A DNA stretch of 64,000 nucleotides from Akkermansia sp. GTDB taxonomy: Bacteria > Verrucomicrobiota > Verrucomicrobiia > Verrucomicrobiales > Akkermansiaceae. The notes under the pieces were generated by a model that searched no databases, had not been told where the DNA came from, and was given only the letters and a program-made list of their open reading frames with translations. A program made the translations under genes and the position numbers. Position 1 is the stretch's first letter. Every line of letters starts with the position of its first letter. Location: assembly GCA_017415995.1 (NCBI GenBank), contig JAFQDN010000032.1, positions 1 to 64,000 on the forward strand. The letters run 5' to 3'. This document shows, in pieces, positions 26,056-34,945 of this stretch.

Positions 26056-26703
26056 TTAGGCCGTGGTGCCCGGCTGCGCTACCGGGAGCGGTTGTGCCGG
26101 CGGTAGAGTTGTGGCCGGCGTGGGTGTGAGCTTCTTCAGGCGTTCACGGATTTCCGTCTCATCACTGGAATCCCAATAGCCGGAGTCCAGCTCGATGGCG
26201 ATTGTGCTGTAAGGAAGACGGGTTTCCGTCTTGATGTAGAGCACGCGGTATTGTTTGGCTGCTTCCGCCAACTGCATGGAGATAATTCGCTCATCCAAAC
26301 GATAGCAAAAACGCCCGGAAAGTAGGTTGTTGACGCTCTTTCGGTAATCACCGATGCCCGGTGCACGTTCCTCCGGTACGGCTGCCAATTCATTGCATAC
26401 CCATATTCGGGGCGTTAATGATGCTTGTAACTCAAGCTGATCCAATACCTCACGGAAGGTGTCCGCTGTGCCGGTCGGTACACTGACTGTTACCGCTCCG
26501 GCCCCGGAGGGGATAGGATACGTGGGATCTGCTATGACTACCCAGTTGCGTGCACCGAGTTGGCGCAGCTCCGGAGCAATAACACTGCGGGTTTGCTCTA
26601 AGGTGTCTGCGGGTGTGGGTGCGCTGTGCTGGCAGGCAGTTGCCATGAGTGCAACTGCCATGAGTGTGGCTCGGTACGCCTTGCTGACGAGCGGGAAATT
26701 CAC
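26056..26703 (-). CDS. Lipoprotein with RbsD/FucU-like fold
   Basis: This 215-residue protein has a signal peptide ending in the lipobox MATAC (cysteine at residue 24). The body resembles RbsD/FucU sugar mutarotases: WVVIADPTYPIPSGAGAVTV aligns with the DAGLPIP region, FREVLDQLELQ with the following helix, and LPYSTIAIELDSGYW with the C-terminal PYANIIL motif. The catalytic His that precedes the Asp in RbsD (LGHTD) is replaced (LGARN), so enzyme activity is doubtful. A Pro/Thr-rich tail follows. It lies 48 bases after nuoC. The fold assignment is by eye. Confidence 0.6.
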   Translation of the reverse strand: MNFPLVSKAYRATLMAVALMATACQHSAPTPADTLEQTRSVIAPELRQLGARNWVVIADPTYPIPSGAGAVTVSVPTGTADTFREVLDQLELQASLTPRIWVCNELAAVPEERAPGIGDYRKSVNNLLSGRFCYRLDERIISMQLAEAAKQYRVLYIKTETRLPYSTIAIELDSGYWDSSDETEIRERLKKLTPTPATTLPPAQPLPVAQPGTTA

Positions 26704-26751
26704 CGTTTTAGAGGGGGCTCGTGAAGAGAAATAGTGGCTGCTCGAGCGGTT

Positions 26752-27327
26752 TTAACCGCGGGCGCGGGGCTCTCGCTCGCCGGCTGTGCCGGTGCCTCCT
26801 CGGGTGATGAACGGACCACCTGCAGTCGGGGCTTTCTCCGTAAAGGCTACCCCCGGAAGCTCCGTCGGTTTGCCTTCCACCGGGAAGTCCTTGCGCAACG
26901 GGTGGTACGGGTAGCCCTCCCACATCATGATGCGACGTAAATCCGGATGCCCGACAAATTCGATGCCCATGAGGTCATACTGCTCGCGCTCCATCCAATC
27001 TGCTGCGCTCCATACGCTTACAACGGACGGTACGGCGCAATCCGCTTCCGATACCGGGCAGCGTACCAGCAGGTTGGCTCCCGTCTCGGCCTGGGTGATC
27101 GTGTAGTTCGTTTCAAAACGCGGCTCCTGCCCCAAATTGTCCACGGCTGATACGCATACCAGCATGTCGAATCCGCATGCATCGCGTGCGTAGGTCATGG
27201 CTTCCGTCAGGATGGCCGGAGGAATGGTCAGGGTAATATCCCCTCGGAATTCCTTGCGGCTGATTTGTGAAAATCGAGCGCAGATGCGTTCTGCCGCCTC
27301 GTTCTGAATTTGTGTGAGATTTGCCAT
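26752..27327 (-). CDS. nuoC: NADH-quinone oxidoreductase subunit C
   Basis: NuoC (191 residues) is a peripheral-arm subunit of respiratory complex I. The signature WMEREQYDLMGIEFVGHPDL, followed by MWEGYPYHPLRKDFP, is unmistakable. The C-terminus carries extra residues rich in Gly and Arg (RGGTGTAGEREPRARG). It is not fused to NuoD, and nuoD does not follow: the next gene is a lipoprotein. Confidence 0.93.
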   Translation of the reverse strand: MANLTQIQNEAAERICARFSQISRKEFRGDITLTIPPAILTEAMTYARDACGFDMLVCVSAVDNLGQEPRFETNYTITQAETGANLLVRCPVSEADCAVPSVVSVWSAADWMEREQYDLMGIEFVGHPDLRRIMMWEGYPYHPLRKDFPVEGKPTELPGVAFTEKAPTAGGPFITRGGTGTAGEREPRARG

Positions 27328-27362
27328 ATCGGTTCTCGTTTGAAAGGGTTAGGTGCGTAAAA

Positions 27363-27950
27363 TTAGTCCATGATGGACATTTTGGCCGTGATGGTATCCG
27401 CATTCTGAGCCTCGCGCGGCTCATGAGTTTTGAAGAAGCCCTTGAGCGGGTGCCCGCTCTTCATAATCTTCTCCTTCAGGGTGATAAGGCCTTGTAGCAG
27501 AGCCTCGGGACGGGGAGGACACCCGGAAATGTACACGTCCACCGGTACAATCTTATCCACGCCTTGCAGCACGGAGTATGAGCGGAACATACCACCGCTA
27601 CATGCGCAGGCACCGCAGGCTATGCACCACTTCGGCTCCGGCATCTGGTCCCAGATGCGGCGTACCAACATGGCCATCTTGTAGGTTATGGTGCCACAAA
27701 TGAACATGAAGTCTGCTTGGTGCGGCGTGTATCGGTTAACCTCTGCGCCGAAACGTGAAATGTCATAGCGGGAGCAGGCTGTTGCCATGTATTCGATTGC
27801 GCAGCATGAGGTGCCCATGGGCATGGGCCACAGGGATGATTGCTGAATCCAGTTGATGGCTGCCTCTGCCGTTGTGTAGAGAAAGCCACCGTCTGCGTCC
27901 GGATCGCACATGAAGTTCTGCTCGATTTCCTGAAGATTATCACTTGCCAT
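27363..27950 (-). CDS. nuoB: NADH-quinone oxidoreductase subunit B
   Basis: NuoB (195 residues) holds the terminal [4Fe-4S] cluster N2 of complex I. The cluster ligands are visible: the tandem cysteines of [24 protein letters not shown] and [15 protein letters not shown]. The start at 27950 was chosen at [13 protein letters not shown]. The longer frame to 27989 lies in the promoter region. nuoA is not upstream; bamA diverges there. The other complex I genes must be elsewhere. Confidence 0.95.
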   Translation of the reverse strand: MASDNLQEIEQNFMCDPDADGGFLYTTAEAAINWIQQSSLWPMPMGTSCCAIEYMATACSRYDISRFGAEVNRYTPHQADFMFICGTITYKMAMLVRRIWDQMPEPKWCIACGACACSGGMFRSYSVLQGVDKIVPVDVYISGCPPRPEALLQGLITLKEKIMKSGHPLKGFFKTHEPREAQNADTITAKMSIMD

Positions 27951-27991
27951 AACGTACGTTTGCAGGGGGTGTGAATGCCCTGTCGGCATTT

Positions 27992-28019
27992 AGCATACTC
28001 TCTTTCTCGCCGAAATCAA
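27992..28019 (-). promoter_or_regulatory. Promoter of nuoBC
   Basis: On the minus strand, TTGATT (28014-28019), a 16-bp spacer and TATGCT (27992-27997), leaving a leader of about 35-40 bases before the nuoB start. Confidence 0.5.
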
Positions 28020-28179
28020 GCCAAATTTGTTTTCTTGCTGAGAATTTGCGCTTTTGAGGTCTCTTCCGGTCATGCTGCCAAAGGGGCTCGGTACGGGATG
28101 GTGCCGCGCTTTTGTTTGCCTTGCAATGTAAATTCTGTTAGGAAAAGCAAAAAATGGGATGTAATGCGCTAATAAATGC

Positions 28180-28208
28180 TTGACTTGTTATATCCGTTCC
28201 TGTAGAGT
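28180..28208 (+). promoter_or_regulatory. Promoter of bamA
   Basis: TTGACT (28180-28185), a 17-bp spacer and TAGAGT (28203-28208). Seven bases separate the -10 box from the ATG at 28216, which predicts a leaderless mRNA. Confidence 0.7.
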
Positions 28209-28215
28209 AAGCGCC

Positions 28216-30795
28216 ATGGAAACACGCGCATATTATTGGAAAGCTACGCTGATGGCACTGGCGATGACTGTCAGCCTTCCTGTTTTGGCTCAACAGGAAG
28301 AATCAGATCCGTTCATGGATGCTATGGTTGAGGATCAACGCCGTAACTTAGAACGTGGTGCGGCAGAGCGCGCTACTCCGGTAAGTGACGCTGCAACGGA
28401 AAGTAGCTCCTCTGATGCCCGGATGCCTGAGGCCCGCCTGACAAACCCGGGCGCGTATGTAGACCCTGCCACGAATCAGGAGCTGGAAAATGCCGTCCGT
28501 GGCAATTCCGGTGTGTTCTCTCATGAGAATGCGTATGACGGTGTGCGCGTAAACAGTGTCAATATCCGCTACATCTCCGGCAAACGAGTGGTTCCTGACA
28601 GCCGCCTGTATGATGTGATTCAGACCCGCTCCGGCAGTCGCTATTCTTCCGCCGTGGTGAATGAAGACCTGCAGCGCCTGATTGAGCGTGGCTTGGTGGA
28701 TGGTGATGCCCGTGTTGCCGTAGAGCCGTCCGGTAATGGTATTCGCGTTGTGTTTGAGGTGCGCCCTGCCGGTGTGGTGGCAGGTGTGGGCTTTACCGGT
28801 AATTCCCGCTTTACTCAGGAAGAGCTGCGCGGTAAATTGAAACTCAAGTCCAGTGCTTCCGTAAGTGATCGCTCACTGGCTGAGGCCCGTGCGCAAATCA
28901 TCCAGATGTACCACGAGGCTAATTACCCGGATGTGCAAGTGAGCTGGCGCTACGTCGGTACGGCACGTGAGGGGTACCGCGATGTGATGTTCGACATTAA
29001 TGAGGGTCGCCGTGTTACCATGGATAACATTCAGTTTGTCGGTAACAGGCAGTTTGATGACACCCAGCTCCGCCAAGTGATGCAGACGAAGGAGCGCGGA
29101 TTCTTTACTTGGTTCACCAAATCCGGCCGTATTGATCGTGAGCGTGTGCAGGACGATCTCCAGGAGGTAGTCCGCTTGTACCGCAACTACGGCTACCTGC
29201 GCGCTTCCATCGCCAAGGTGGAGTATTTTGATAACGGTAGCACCGGTACCCAGCGCCTTACCATGCGTGTTCACGTCAATGAGGGTCCCCGCTACAAGGT
29301 GCGTAATGTTTCTTTCCGTGGTATTTCCGTGTATACCCCGACTCAGTTGCAGCCCGGCCTGAGCATGCTTAACGGGGATATTTACTCCCTCCAGAAAGTT
29401 TCCGATGACTCCCGCATGATTCGCGATTACTATGGCGCTAAGGGTTATGCCGATGCCATGGTGCGTCCCGACATTAACGAGGTGGGAGTGGACGCTTCCG
29501 GCGTGCATTTGGTGGATATTTGCTATGAGGTCACGGAAGGCGGTCGCTACAATGTGGGGCGCATCAACGTGTCCGGTAACACCAAGACCCGCTCTCACGT
29601 CATCCTGCGCGAGCTGCCCCTGAAGCCCGGTCAGCCCCTCAATTCCGTGGATATTGAGATGGCCAAAAAGCGCCTCAAGAATCTTAACTATTTCCATGAC
29701 CCGGTGGAGATTACCCAATCCGCTTCCGGTACTCCCGGCTACCGCGACATCAACATCAATGTGCGCGAGAAGGATACCGGTAGCCTTAATGTGGGTGTTG
29801 CTTTCTCCTCCATTGAGAACGTTTTCCTCTACTCCAGCGTCACTCAATCTAACTTTGATATTCGCGGTATCACCAATGGCACCTTTGTGGGTGGTGGCCA
29901 GCGTTTGACCTTGCAGGGTCGTTTGGGTACGGATACTCAGAGTGCATCGTTGAGCCTTACGGAGCCTTGGTTCTTGGATATGAAGCTTGCTTTCACCACT
30001 GAGCTTTACTACTCTAACTCCTCATACATGAGTGATTACTACACTCAGGAAAACTACGGTGTTGCTTTCACTTTCCGTAAGGCTCTTACTGACAAGCATA
30101 ACGTGAAGTTGGAGTACCGCTTGGAGCAGTACGCCATTGAGCCGGAGGGCAATGCTCCGCTCTTCTTCCAAGCCTGCGAGGGTGATTACACCCGCAGCAA
30201 CATTCGTTTGGCTTATGAGTATGATACCCGCGATGCTATCGTTACTCCCCGTAAGGGTGGCCACTTCGAGGCGTACGGCTCTTGGTCCGGTCCCGGCAGT
30301 ACGGTGGAGACTTACAGCGCGGGTATCAATGGCTCGTACTACTACAACTCCATCTGGGATTCCATCCTGAGTGTCAACTTCGGGGTGCAGACTGTGGAGG
30401 CTGCTGATGAGGATGAGATGGTGCCCGTGTTCGAGCGCTGCTACCTCGGTGGCCCCAACAACCTGCGTGGCTTCCGTTATCATGACGTTGGTATGATTGA
30501 TGAGGCTCTTGCCGGTGATGAGTCCATGGGTGGTAACTCCTCTGCTTATGCTCAGTTTGAGGTTACGGTTCCGTTGATGGATTCCCTCCGCTTTGCCACC
30601 TTCGTGGATGTTGGTTTCGTTAATGCTGACAGCTTTGACTTCAGCTCCTCCAACCTGTCCGCTGACTACGGTATCGGTTTGCGCCTGAACCTGCCGATGG
30701 GCCCCATCGCAGTGGACTATGCAATTCCCTTCAAGACGGGTAACGCCATCGATCGTGGTGGCCAGTTCCAGTTCTATATTGATTACAAGTATTGA
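28216..30795 (+). CDS. bamA: Outer-membrane protein assembly factor BamA
   Basis: This 859-residue protein has a signal peptide (ATLMALAMTVSLPVLA, cut before QQEES). Five POTRA domains follow from about residue 105 to 480 (VAGVGFTGNSRFTQEELRGK, DNIQFVGNRQFDDTQLRQVM). The C-terminal beta barrel carries the conserved loop-6 motif LRGF in GGPNNLRGFRYHDVG and ends in the aromatic FYIDYKY. BamA folds and inserts outer-membrane barrels. The start at 28216 is at the signal peptide, and a longer frame from 28180 lies inside the promoter. Codon use is biased toward AAG and CGC/CGT, as in highly expressed genes. The gene is monocistronic, with its own terminator. Confidence 0.96.
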   Translation: METRAYYWKATLMALAMTVSLPVLAQQEESDPFMDAMVEDQRRNLERGAAERATPVSDAATESSSSDARMPEARLTNPGAYVDPATNQELENAVRGNSGVFSHENAYDGVRVNSVNIRYISGKRVVPDSRLYDVIQTRSGSRYSSAVVNEDLQRLIERGLVDGDARVAVEPSGNGIRVVFEVRPAGVVAGVGFTGNSRFTQEELRGKLKLKSSASVSDRSLAEARAQIIQMYHEANYPDVQVSWRYVGTAREGYRDVMFDINEGRRVTMDNIQFVGNRQFDDTQLRQVMQTKERGFFTWFTKSGRIDRERVQDDLQEVVRLYRNYGYLRASIAKVEYFDNGSTGTQRLTMRVHVNEGPRYKVRNVSFRGISVYTPTQLQPGLSMLNGDIYSLQKVSDDSRMIRDYYGAKGYADAMVRPDINEVGVDASGVHLVDICYEVTEGGRYNVGRINVSGNTKTRSHVILRELPLKPGQPLNSVDIEMAKKRLKNLNYFHDPVEITQSASGTPGYRDININVREKDTGSLNVGVAFSSIENVFLYSSVTQSNFDIRGITNGTFVGGGQRLTLQGRLGTDTQSASLSLTEPWFLDMKLAFTTELYYSNSSYMSDYYTQENYGVAFTFRKALTDKHNVKLEYRLEQYAIEPEGNAPLFFQACEGDYTRSNIRLAYEYDTRDAIVTPRKGGHFEAYGSWSGPGSTVETYSAGINGSYYYNSIWDSILSVNFGVQTVEAADEDEMVPVFERCYLGGPNNLRGFRYHDVGMIDEALAGDESMGGNSSAYAQFEVTVPLMDSLRFATFVDVGFVNADSFDFSSSNLSADYGIGLRLNLPMGPIAVDYAIPFKTGNAIDRGGQFQFYIDYKY

Positions 30796-30815
30796 TGCTT
30801 GTTAATCTCTGAAAA

Positions 30816-30858
30816 CAAATCCCCCGCGTTGACTTTGCTTCATCGCGGGGGATTTTTT
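30816..30858 (+). terminator. Intrinsic terminator after bamA
   Basis: The stem AAATCCCCCGCG/CGCGGGGGATTT with a 15-base loop is followed by a T run. The A run on the left arm means it could also act on the opposite strand. Confidence 0.9.
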
Positions 30859-30981
30859 ACAGACAGGTTACGAGTTGCGATTGACAAGGTGAGAGTTCGG
30901 CGCACCTTGTCAAATAAACTCCGATTTGCCGCTCAGAGTAAATAGCAGCATTTTATTTTCATGCTCGTTTAACGCGTTAAG

Positions 30982-32094
30982 CTAATCCGGCTTAATGCAA
31001 GTGCGGGTATGCACGGGGATGCCGAGGATGGAGATGCTCTTTTTCCCATGTTGCCACGAGTAGGAGAGCAGGGGTAGCCCGAATAGGCGTAACGATACAC
31101 GGTAGCGAGTGGTGCGCAGGAAGAGTTTGCTCCATTTGCTGCGTGGCTTGAGAGTACTCCACAGTCTCATGCGGTGGAGGAGCCCTTTGTTCAACCCGAA
31201 TTCTCGGACTATCTTATTCACCTCGGCATAGGCTACCGTGAGCTGTTGCGGCGTCAGACGCGGGTATGCCCATTCTTCACACATAGCTGCGGTGTCCCAA
31301 ACGGCATATTCTCTCAATTCTCCAAACGTCGGAAGTTTGCTGAGATTTTGCAGGGTTCCGCGTAATATTGGCAGAAAATCCATGTTTTTGTCCGCTTTTG
31401 CTTGAGAGTGAGCCAGTATGCTTGCCGGACGCTTGCGGTAATTGTAGAGTACGGTATCCGTCAGGTATATACGCTCGCCTAACATTCCGGCCATGAGTGT
31501 TTGTGAAAATAACATGTCCTCAAACCAAAGCCCGTCCGGAAAGCGTAAGCCTTGTTTTTCCACCCGTTCCCGTTTGATGAATTTGCTCCATACGGTGTTT
31601 TTGCGCACAAAAGCATGTAAGAGCTCGGGAGTGACCACATAGGTGCCTGTAATATGCTCTAATCTGGCCGGGGGAAGTATGTCCCTAACCTCGCCTTTCT
31701 CTGTTACCGTGCGGTACCCGTATGCCAGAAAATCCACACCGTGTTGTTTGGCCTGCGCCAGACAATGTTCAATGGCGTGTAGCTCCACCCAATCATCACT
31801 GTCAACAAAAAACAACCATTCGCCATGTGCGTGGTCCAGTGCCGTATTGCGGGCTGCTGATAAGCCCGCGTTCTCTTGCCGTATGACGATGACCCGTTTA
31901 TCCTCCGCTGCATATTCTTGCAGTATTTCCGCTGAGCCATCTGTACTGCCATCGTCCACGCAAAGTATCTGCAAGTTTGCATGTGTTTGGTGCACAATGC
32001 TCTCCATGCACTCCCGTAAATACGCAGCCACATTATATACCGGTATAATGACGCTCACCGGCGTTTCTATGCTGTTACTTGGCTCATTTCCCAT
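30982..32094 (-). CDS. Family 2 glycosyltransferase
   Basis: This 370-residue GT-A fold enzyme begins at VSVIIPVYNVAAYLRECMES. It has the nucleotide-binding CVDDGSTDGSAEIL, ENAGLSAARNTALDHA and the metal-binding DSDDWVE (about residues 97-103). Such enzymes transfer sugars onto surface polysaccharide or lipid carriers, but the substrate cannot be read from sequence. No membrane helix is evident. The C-terminal third is basic (TLKPRSKWSKLFLRTTRYR) and may contact the membrane. It is transcribed alone, divergent from the ankyrin gene at 32222. Confidence 0.9.
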   Translation of the reverse strand: MGNEPSNSIETPVSVIIPVYNVAAYLRECMESIVHQTHANLQILCVDDGSTDGSAEILQEYAAEDKRVIVIRQENAGLSAARNTALDHAHGEWLFFVDSDDWVELHAIEHCLAQAKQHGVDFLAYGYRTVTEKGEVRDILPPARLEHITGTYVVTPELLHAFVRKNTVWSKFIKRERVEKQGLRFPDGLWFEDMLFSQTLMAGMLGERIYLTDTVLYNYRKRPASILAHSQAKADKNMDFLPILRGTLQNLSKLPTFGELREYAVWDTAAMCEEWAYPRLTPQQLTVAYAEVNKIVREFGLNKGLLHRMRLWSTLKPRSKWSKLFLRTTRYRVSLRLFGLPLLSYSWQHGKKSISILGIPVHTRTCIKPD

Positions 32095-32103
32095 TTCTCC
32101 CCG

Positions 32104-32132
32104 ACTTTAACTTGTTTTCTTTCCCTTGTCCA
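32104..32132 (-). promoter_or_regulatory. Promoter of the glycosyltransferase gene
   Basis: On the minus strand, TGGACA (32127-32132), a 17-bp spacer and TAAAGT (32104-32109). The box ends nine bases before the ATG. Confidence 0.5.
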
Positions 32133-32184
32133 GCTAAAATGAAGGGGTGTTTTTGTTAAAAAATCATTTTTTGCATAATGTTGC

Positions 32185-32213
32185 TTGTCAAGGAAGGTCG
32201 GATATGGTAAGCT
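32185..32213 (+). promoter_or_regulatory. Promoter of the ankyrin gene at 32222
   Basis: TTGTCA (32185-32190), a 17-bp spacer and TAAGCT (32208-32213). Eight bases separate the box from the ATG, so the message is predicted to have almost no leader. Confidence 0.5.
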
Positions 32214-32221
32214 GAAAGGTT

Positions 32222-33217
32222 ATGAAGATACCAACGTTAAATGAAGAATTATTTGCAGCACTGTGCCACAATGAGGCGGATACGGTGCGCAAACTGCTGG
32301 AGGGCGGCGTTAGCCCGGATGTGTGGTTTGACAATGGGTTGAGCGCGTTGATGGTGGCTGCAAGAGCAGGGGCGCATGATGTATTAACGGTGCTGTTGGA
32401 GCATGGCGCAGATGCCCACGCCCTGAATGCACAAGGGCGCAATGCACTGTTTTATTTGTGCAACTGGGGGGAGAGTAGTCATTACCATGTCGAGCGACAC
32501 ACGGAATCCGCACGTTTGTTATTGGATGCCGGAGCAGATGCATATGCTTGTGATACCTCCGGAGATTCTGCTTTTTGGTTATGTTGCCGCTACAGCTGCG
32601 CCAATGTTCTCATGCTGATGCATAAGCGTAGTCCACTGCCACTGGAGGCGCGCCACGCGTGTGGTGATACGCCGTTACTGATGGCGTGCCGTTATGTGTC
32701 CGATATACAGAACCGTCGCTGTAACAATCGGCATGCCGTGAATTTGCTGATTGCATTGGGTGGCAACAGCTCCGCTACCGGGGCGGATGGTAAAACGGCT
32801 CGGGACCTTTTTCGCAATCTTCCCTTTGCGTGTGATGCATCTTGGTCGCCTGCTGATTATGTGGCTTCCTTGGAGTCTCCGTCATATCATTGGCCTCGTA
32901 TTAAAAAGGAGATACGCATGGAGCGTCCGCTTGCACCGTTTGCAGTGTATGCTCACGGCTACACTGATTTGCATTATGCTGCGAGGTGGGGGGACGAAGA
33001 CGCTGCGCGTGAACTGCTGGACGCCGGCGCCATGGTGGATGCCGTGGCGCACAATGGCCTGACGCCGCTAATGCTTGCAGCACGCTGCGGACACTGGCGT
33101 GCGGGGCTGCTGCTGCTGGCGCACGGAGCTGACCGTCATTGCAAGGATTGCCGTAGCTTGAGTGCGGTGGATTACGCGCTCCGTGCGGGTAACAAGCGCT
33201 TGTGGCGTGCTATGTAA
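32222..33217 (+). CDS. Cytosolic ankyrin-repeat protein
   Basis: This 331-residue protein has no signal peptide or membrane helix, unlike the other ankyrin proteins of the window. Repeats are clear at the N-terminus (ADTVRKLLEGGVSPDVW, GAHDVLTVLLEHGADAHALN, ARLLLDAGADAYACD) and at the C-terminus (DEDAARELLDAGAMVDAV, HWRAGLLLLAHGADRHC). In between is a Cys/Arg-rich stretch and about 80 residues that fit the repeat poorly. It should act as a cytoplasmic protein-binding module. The partner is unknown. Confidence 0.85.
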   Translation: MKIPTLNEELFAALCHNEADTVRKLLEGGVSPDVWFDNGLSALMVAARAGAHDVLTVLLEHGADAHALNAQGRNALFYLCNWGESSHYHVERHTESARLLLDAGADAYACDTSGDSAFWLCCRYSCANVLMLMHKRSPLPLEARHACGDTPLLMACRYVSDIQNRRCNNRHAVNLLIALGGNSSATGADGKTARDLFRNLPFACDASWSPADYVASLESPSYHWPRIKKEIRMERPLAPFAVYAHGYTDLHYAARWGDEDAARELLDAGAMVDAVAHNGLTPLMLAARCGHWRAGLLLLAHGADRHCKDCRSLSAVDYALRAGNKRLWRAM

Positions 33218-33242
33218 ACACGGCTTGTAAAGAGGACTCGGT

Positions 33243-34745
33243 TTACTTAACAAGTTCTTGTAGCTCGTTATCCAGTTCTTTGGCCAGTTCCGGGTTTTGC
33301 GGTGCTATGTTGCGCGTTTCCTGTAAATCTACGTTAAGGTCAAAAAGTTGGCTGGTTTTGTTCCTCCCCCTGTAGAACTTGAATTTTCCTTTGCGCAGTG
33401 CCAAGGTGCTACCGTGTCCACATTCGATGATGTAAGGGGCTCCGGTGGCATCTTGCCCGAGCAGGGCGGGGAGTATGTTGCGGCTATCCGGCAGGGCGCC
33501 TTCCGGTACGGGGCTTGCAACTAATTCCGCCAGAGTGCGTGCCAAATCCACTTGGCTGAGCAGCGCAGGGCTCTTTTCTCCGCGTGGGGTATGGCCGGGC
33601 CAGCAGACGACGAACGGTACGCGCGTGCTGCCCTCCATGATGCCGTATTTACCTCCGCTGAGCTTTCCTCCCTTGTACTGACCCATGCCCAGCGGGGCTA
33701 CGGGGTTGTGCCCTTTGCAATCGCGTATGGAGCCATCGAAATAGCCATCGTTGATGACCGGGCCGTTGTCGCTGGAGAAGATGAACAGGCAATCCTCATA
33801 CCCATTCTCCGCCAAAGCCGCGCGCAGGCGCCCCAAGCAGTCATCCATCTGTACGGTTACGTCTCCGCGTATTCCCATCCCGCTTTTGCCCTTAAAGCGT
33901 TGGTGTGGGTCACGTGGTACATGAATATCATTTGTGGCAAAGTAGAGGAAAATCGGTTTGTCCATTGCTGCACTCTCACGGATAAAGCGAATAGCTTGGT
34001 CAGTCAGGCGGTCTGCCATGTCTTGGTCTTTCCAAAGCGCAGCTTTACCACCTTTCATGTAGCCGATGCGCGGTATACCGTCAATGATGGCACAGTTGTG
34101 CTGCGGACCGTTGCTGTGAGCCCACGGTTTTATCAGTTGCGGGTGGGTGCTGCCCAGTGGTTCGCCGGGGAATGGCTCAGTGTAGCTTACTTCGATGGGG
34201 TCCTGCGCATCCAGCCCTACTACATGCCCGTTTTCAATGTAGACGCAGGGAACTCTATCCCCGGTGGCTGCCAGGATAAAGGAGTAATCAAAGCCGACCT
34301 CGTTAGGCCCGGGGCTGATGCGGTGGTTCCAGTTTGTCGGGGCTTCTCCACGCCCCAATCCCAAGTGCCACTTGCCGATTACGCCGGTGCGGTAGCCTGC
34401 CTGTTGCATGAGGGAGGGCAAGGTGGCGCGTTCCTCTCGGGTGGGAAGTATCAGTTTGGCATCGCCGGGTAAAATCCTCATGTCCTTGCGCCGCCACGCA
34501 TACTCTCCGGTCAGCAGTGAGTAACGTGAGGGGGTACATACGGAGTGGGTGCTGTGCGCGTCCGTGAACAATACGCCCTCATCCGCCAGTTTATCCAAAT
34601 TCGGGCAGGGAACATTCTCGCACCCGTAGGTGGAGGTGTCGTTATACCCCAAATCATCCGTATAAAAAATGACGATTGCACGCGGCTTCTCCACTGCCAT
34701 GAGCGGCAATGCCATCATCAGAAAACTCAGTATTTTTTTGAACAT
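33243..34745 (-). CDS. Secreted arylsulfatase (formylglycine-dependent)
   Basis: This 500-residue protein has a signal peptide (MFKKILSFLMMALPLMA). The metal-binding TDD is at residues 29-31 and the sulfatase signature CTPSRYSLLTG starts at Cys70, the residue converted to formylglycine. GKWHLG (about 124-129) and IFSSDNGP complete the active site. It belongs to the type I sulfatases that release sulfate from glycans or small molecules, and export suggests use of external sulfated glycans such as mucin or algal polymers. A formylglycine-generating enzyme is needed but is not in this window. Two cysteines before the active site (GCENVPC) may form a disulfide. Confidence 0.93.
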   Translation of the reverse strand: MFKKILSFLMMALPLMAVEKPRAIVIFYTDDLGYNDTSTYGCENVPCPNLDKLADEGVLFTDAHSTHSVCTPSRYSLLTGEYAWRRKDMRILPGDAKLILPTREERATLPSLMQQAGYRTGVIGKWHLGLGRGEAPTNWNHRISPGPNEVGFDYSFILAATGDRVPCVYIENGHVVGLDAQDPIEVSYTEPFPGEPLGSTHPQLIKPWAHSNGPQHNCAIIDGIPRIGYMKGGKAALWKDQDMADRLTDQAIRFIRESAAMDKPIFLYFATNDIHVPRDPHQRFKGKSGMGIRGDVTVQMDDCLGRLRAALAENGYEDCLFIFSSDNGPVINDGYFDGSIRDCKGHNPVAPLGMGQYKGGKLSGGKYGIMEGSTRVPFVVCWPGHTPRGEKSPALLSQVDLARTLAELVASPVPEGALPDSRNILPALLGQDATGAPYIIECGHGSTLALRKGKFKFYRGRNKTSQLFDLNVDLQETRNIAPQNPELAKELDNELQELVK

Positions 34746-34769
34746 ATCCTGCTCTTACCGTTGGCTTTT

Positions 34770-34799
34770 ATTCTAGCATATTTTACCTCTGCTTGTCAC
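34770..34799 (-). promoter_or_regulatory. Possible promoter of the sulfatase gene
   Basis: On the minus strand, GTGACA (34794-34799), an 18-bp spacer and TAGAAT (34770-34775), with a leader of about 18 bases carrying AGCAGGAT before the ATG. Confidence 0.4.
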
Positions 34800-34883
34800 G
34801 CTCTTGCTGCGTTTTTTTTGCGTCGACACGTTTTCAGTTGATTTTATAAACCGGAGCTTACGGACAGGTTACGACAAGGTGGT

Positions 34884-34923
34884 AAAAAAAGCCCCGTGCT
34901 GCCGAAGCGGGCAACACGGGGCT
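34884..34923 (-). terminator. Intrinsic terminator after pheT
   Basis: On the minus strand a GC stem (AGCCCCGTGTTGCC paired with GGCAGCACGGGGCT) with a 6-base loop is followed by seven T, 23 bases after the pheT stop. Confidence 0.9.
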
Positions 34924-34945
34924 GAGAGAGAGGGGGTAATCTTTT

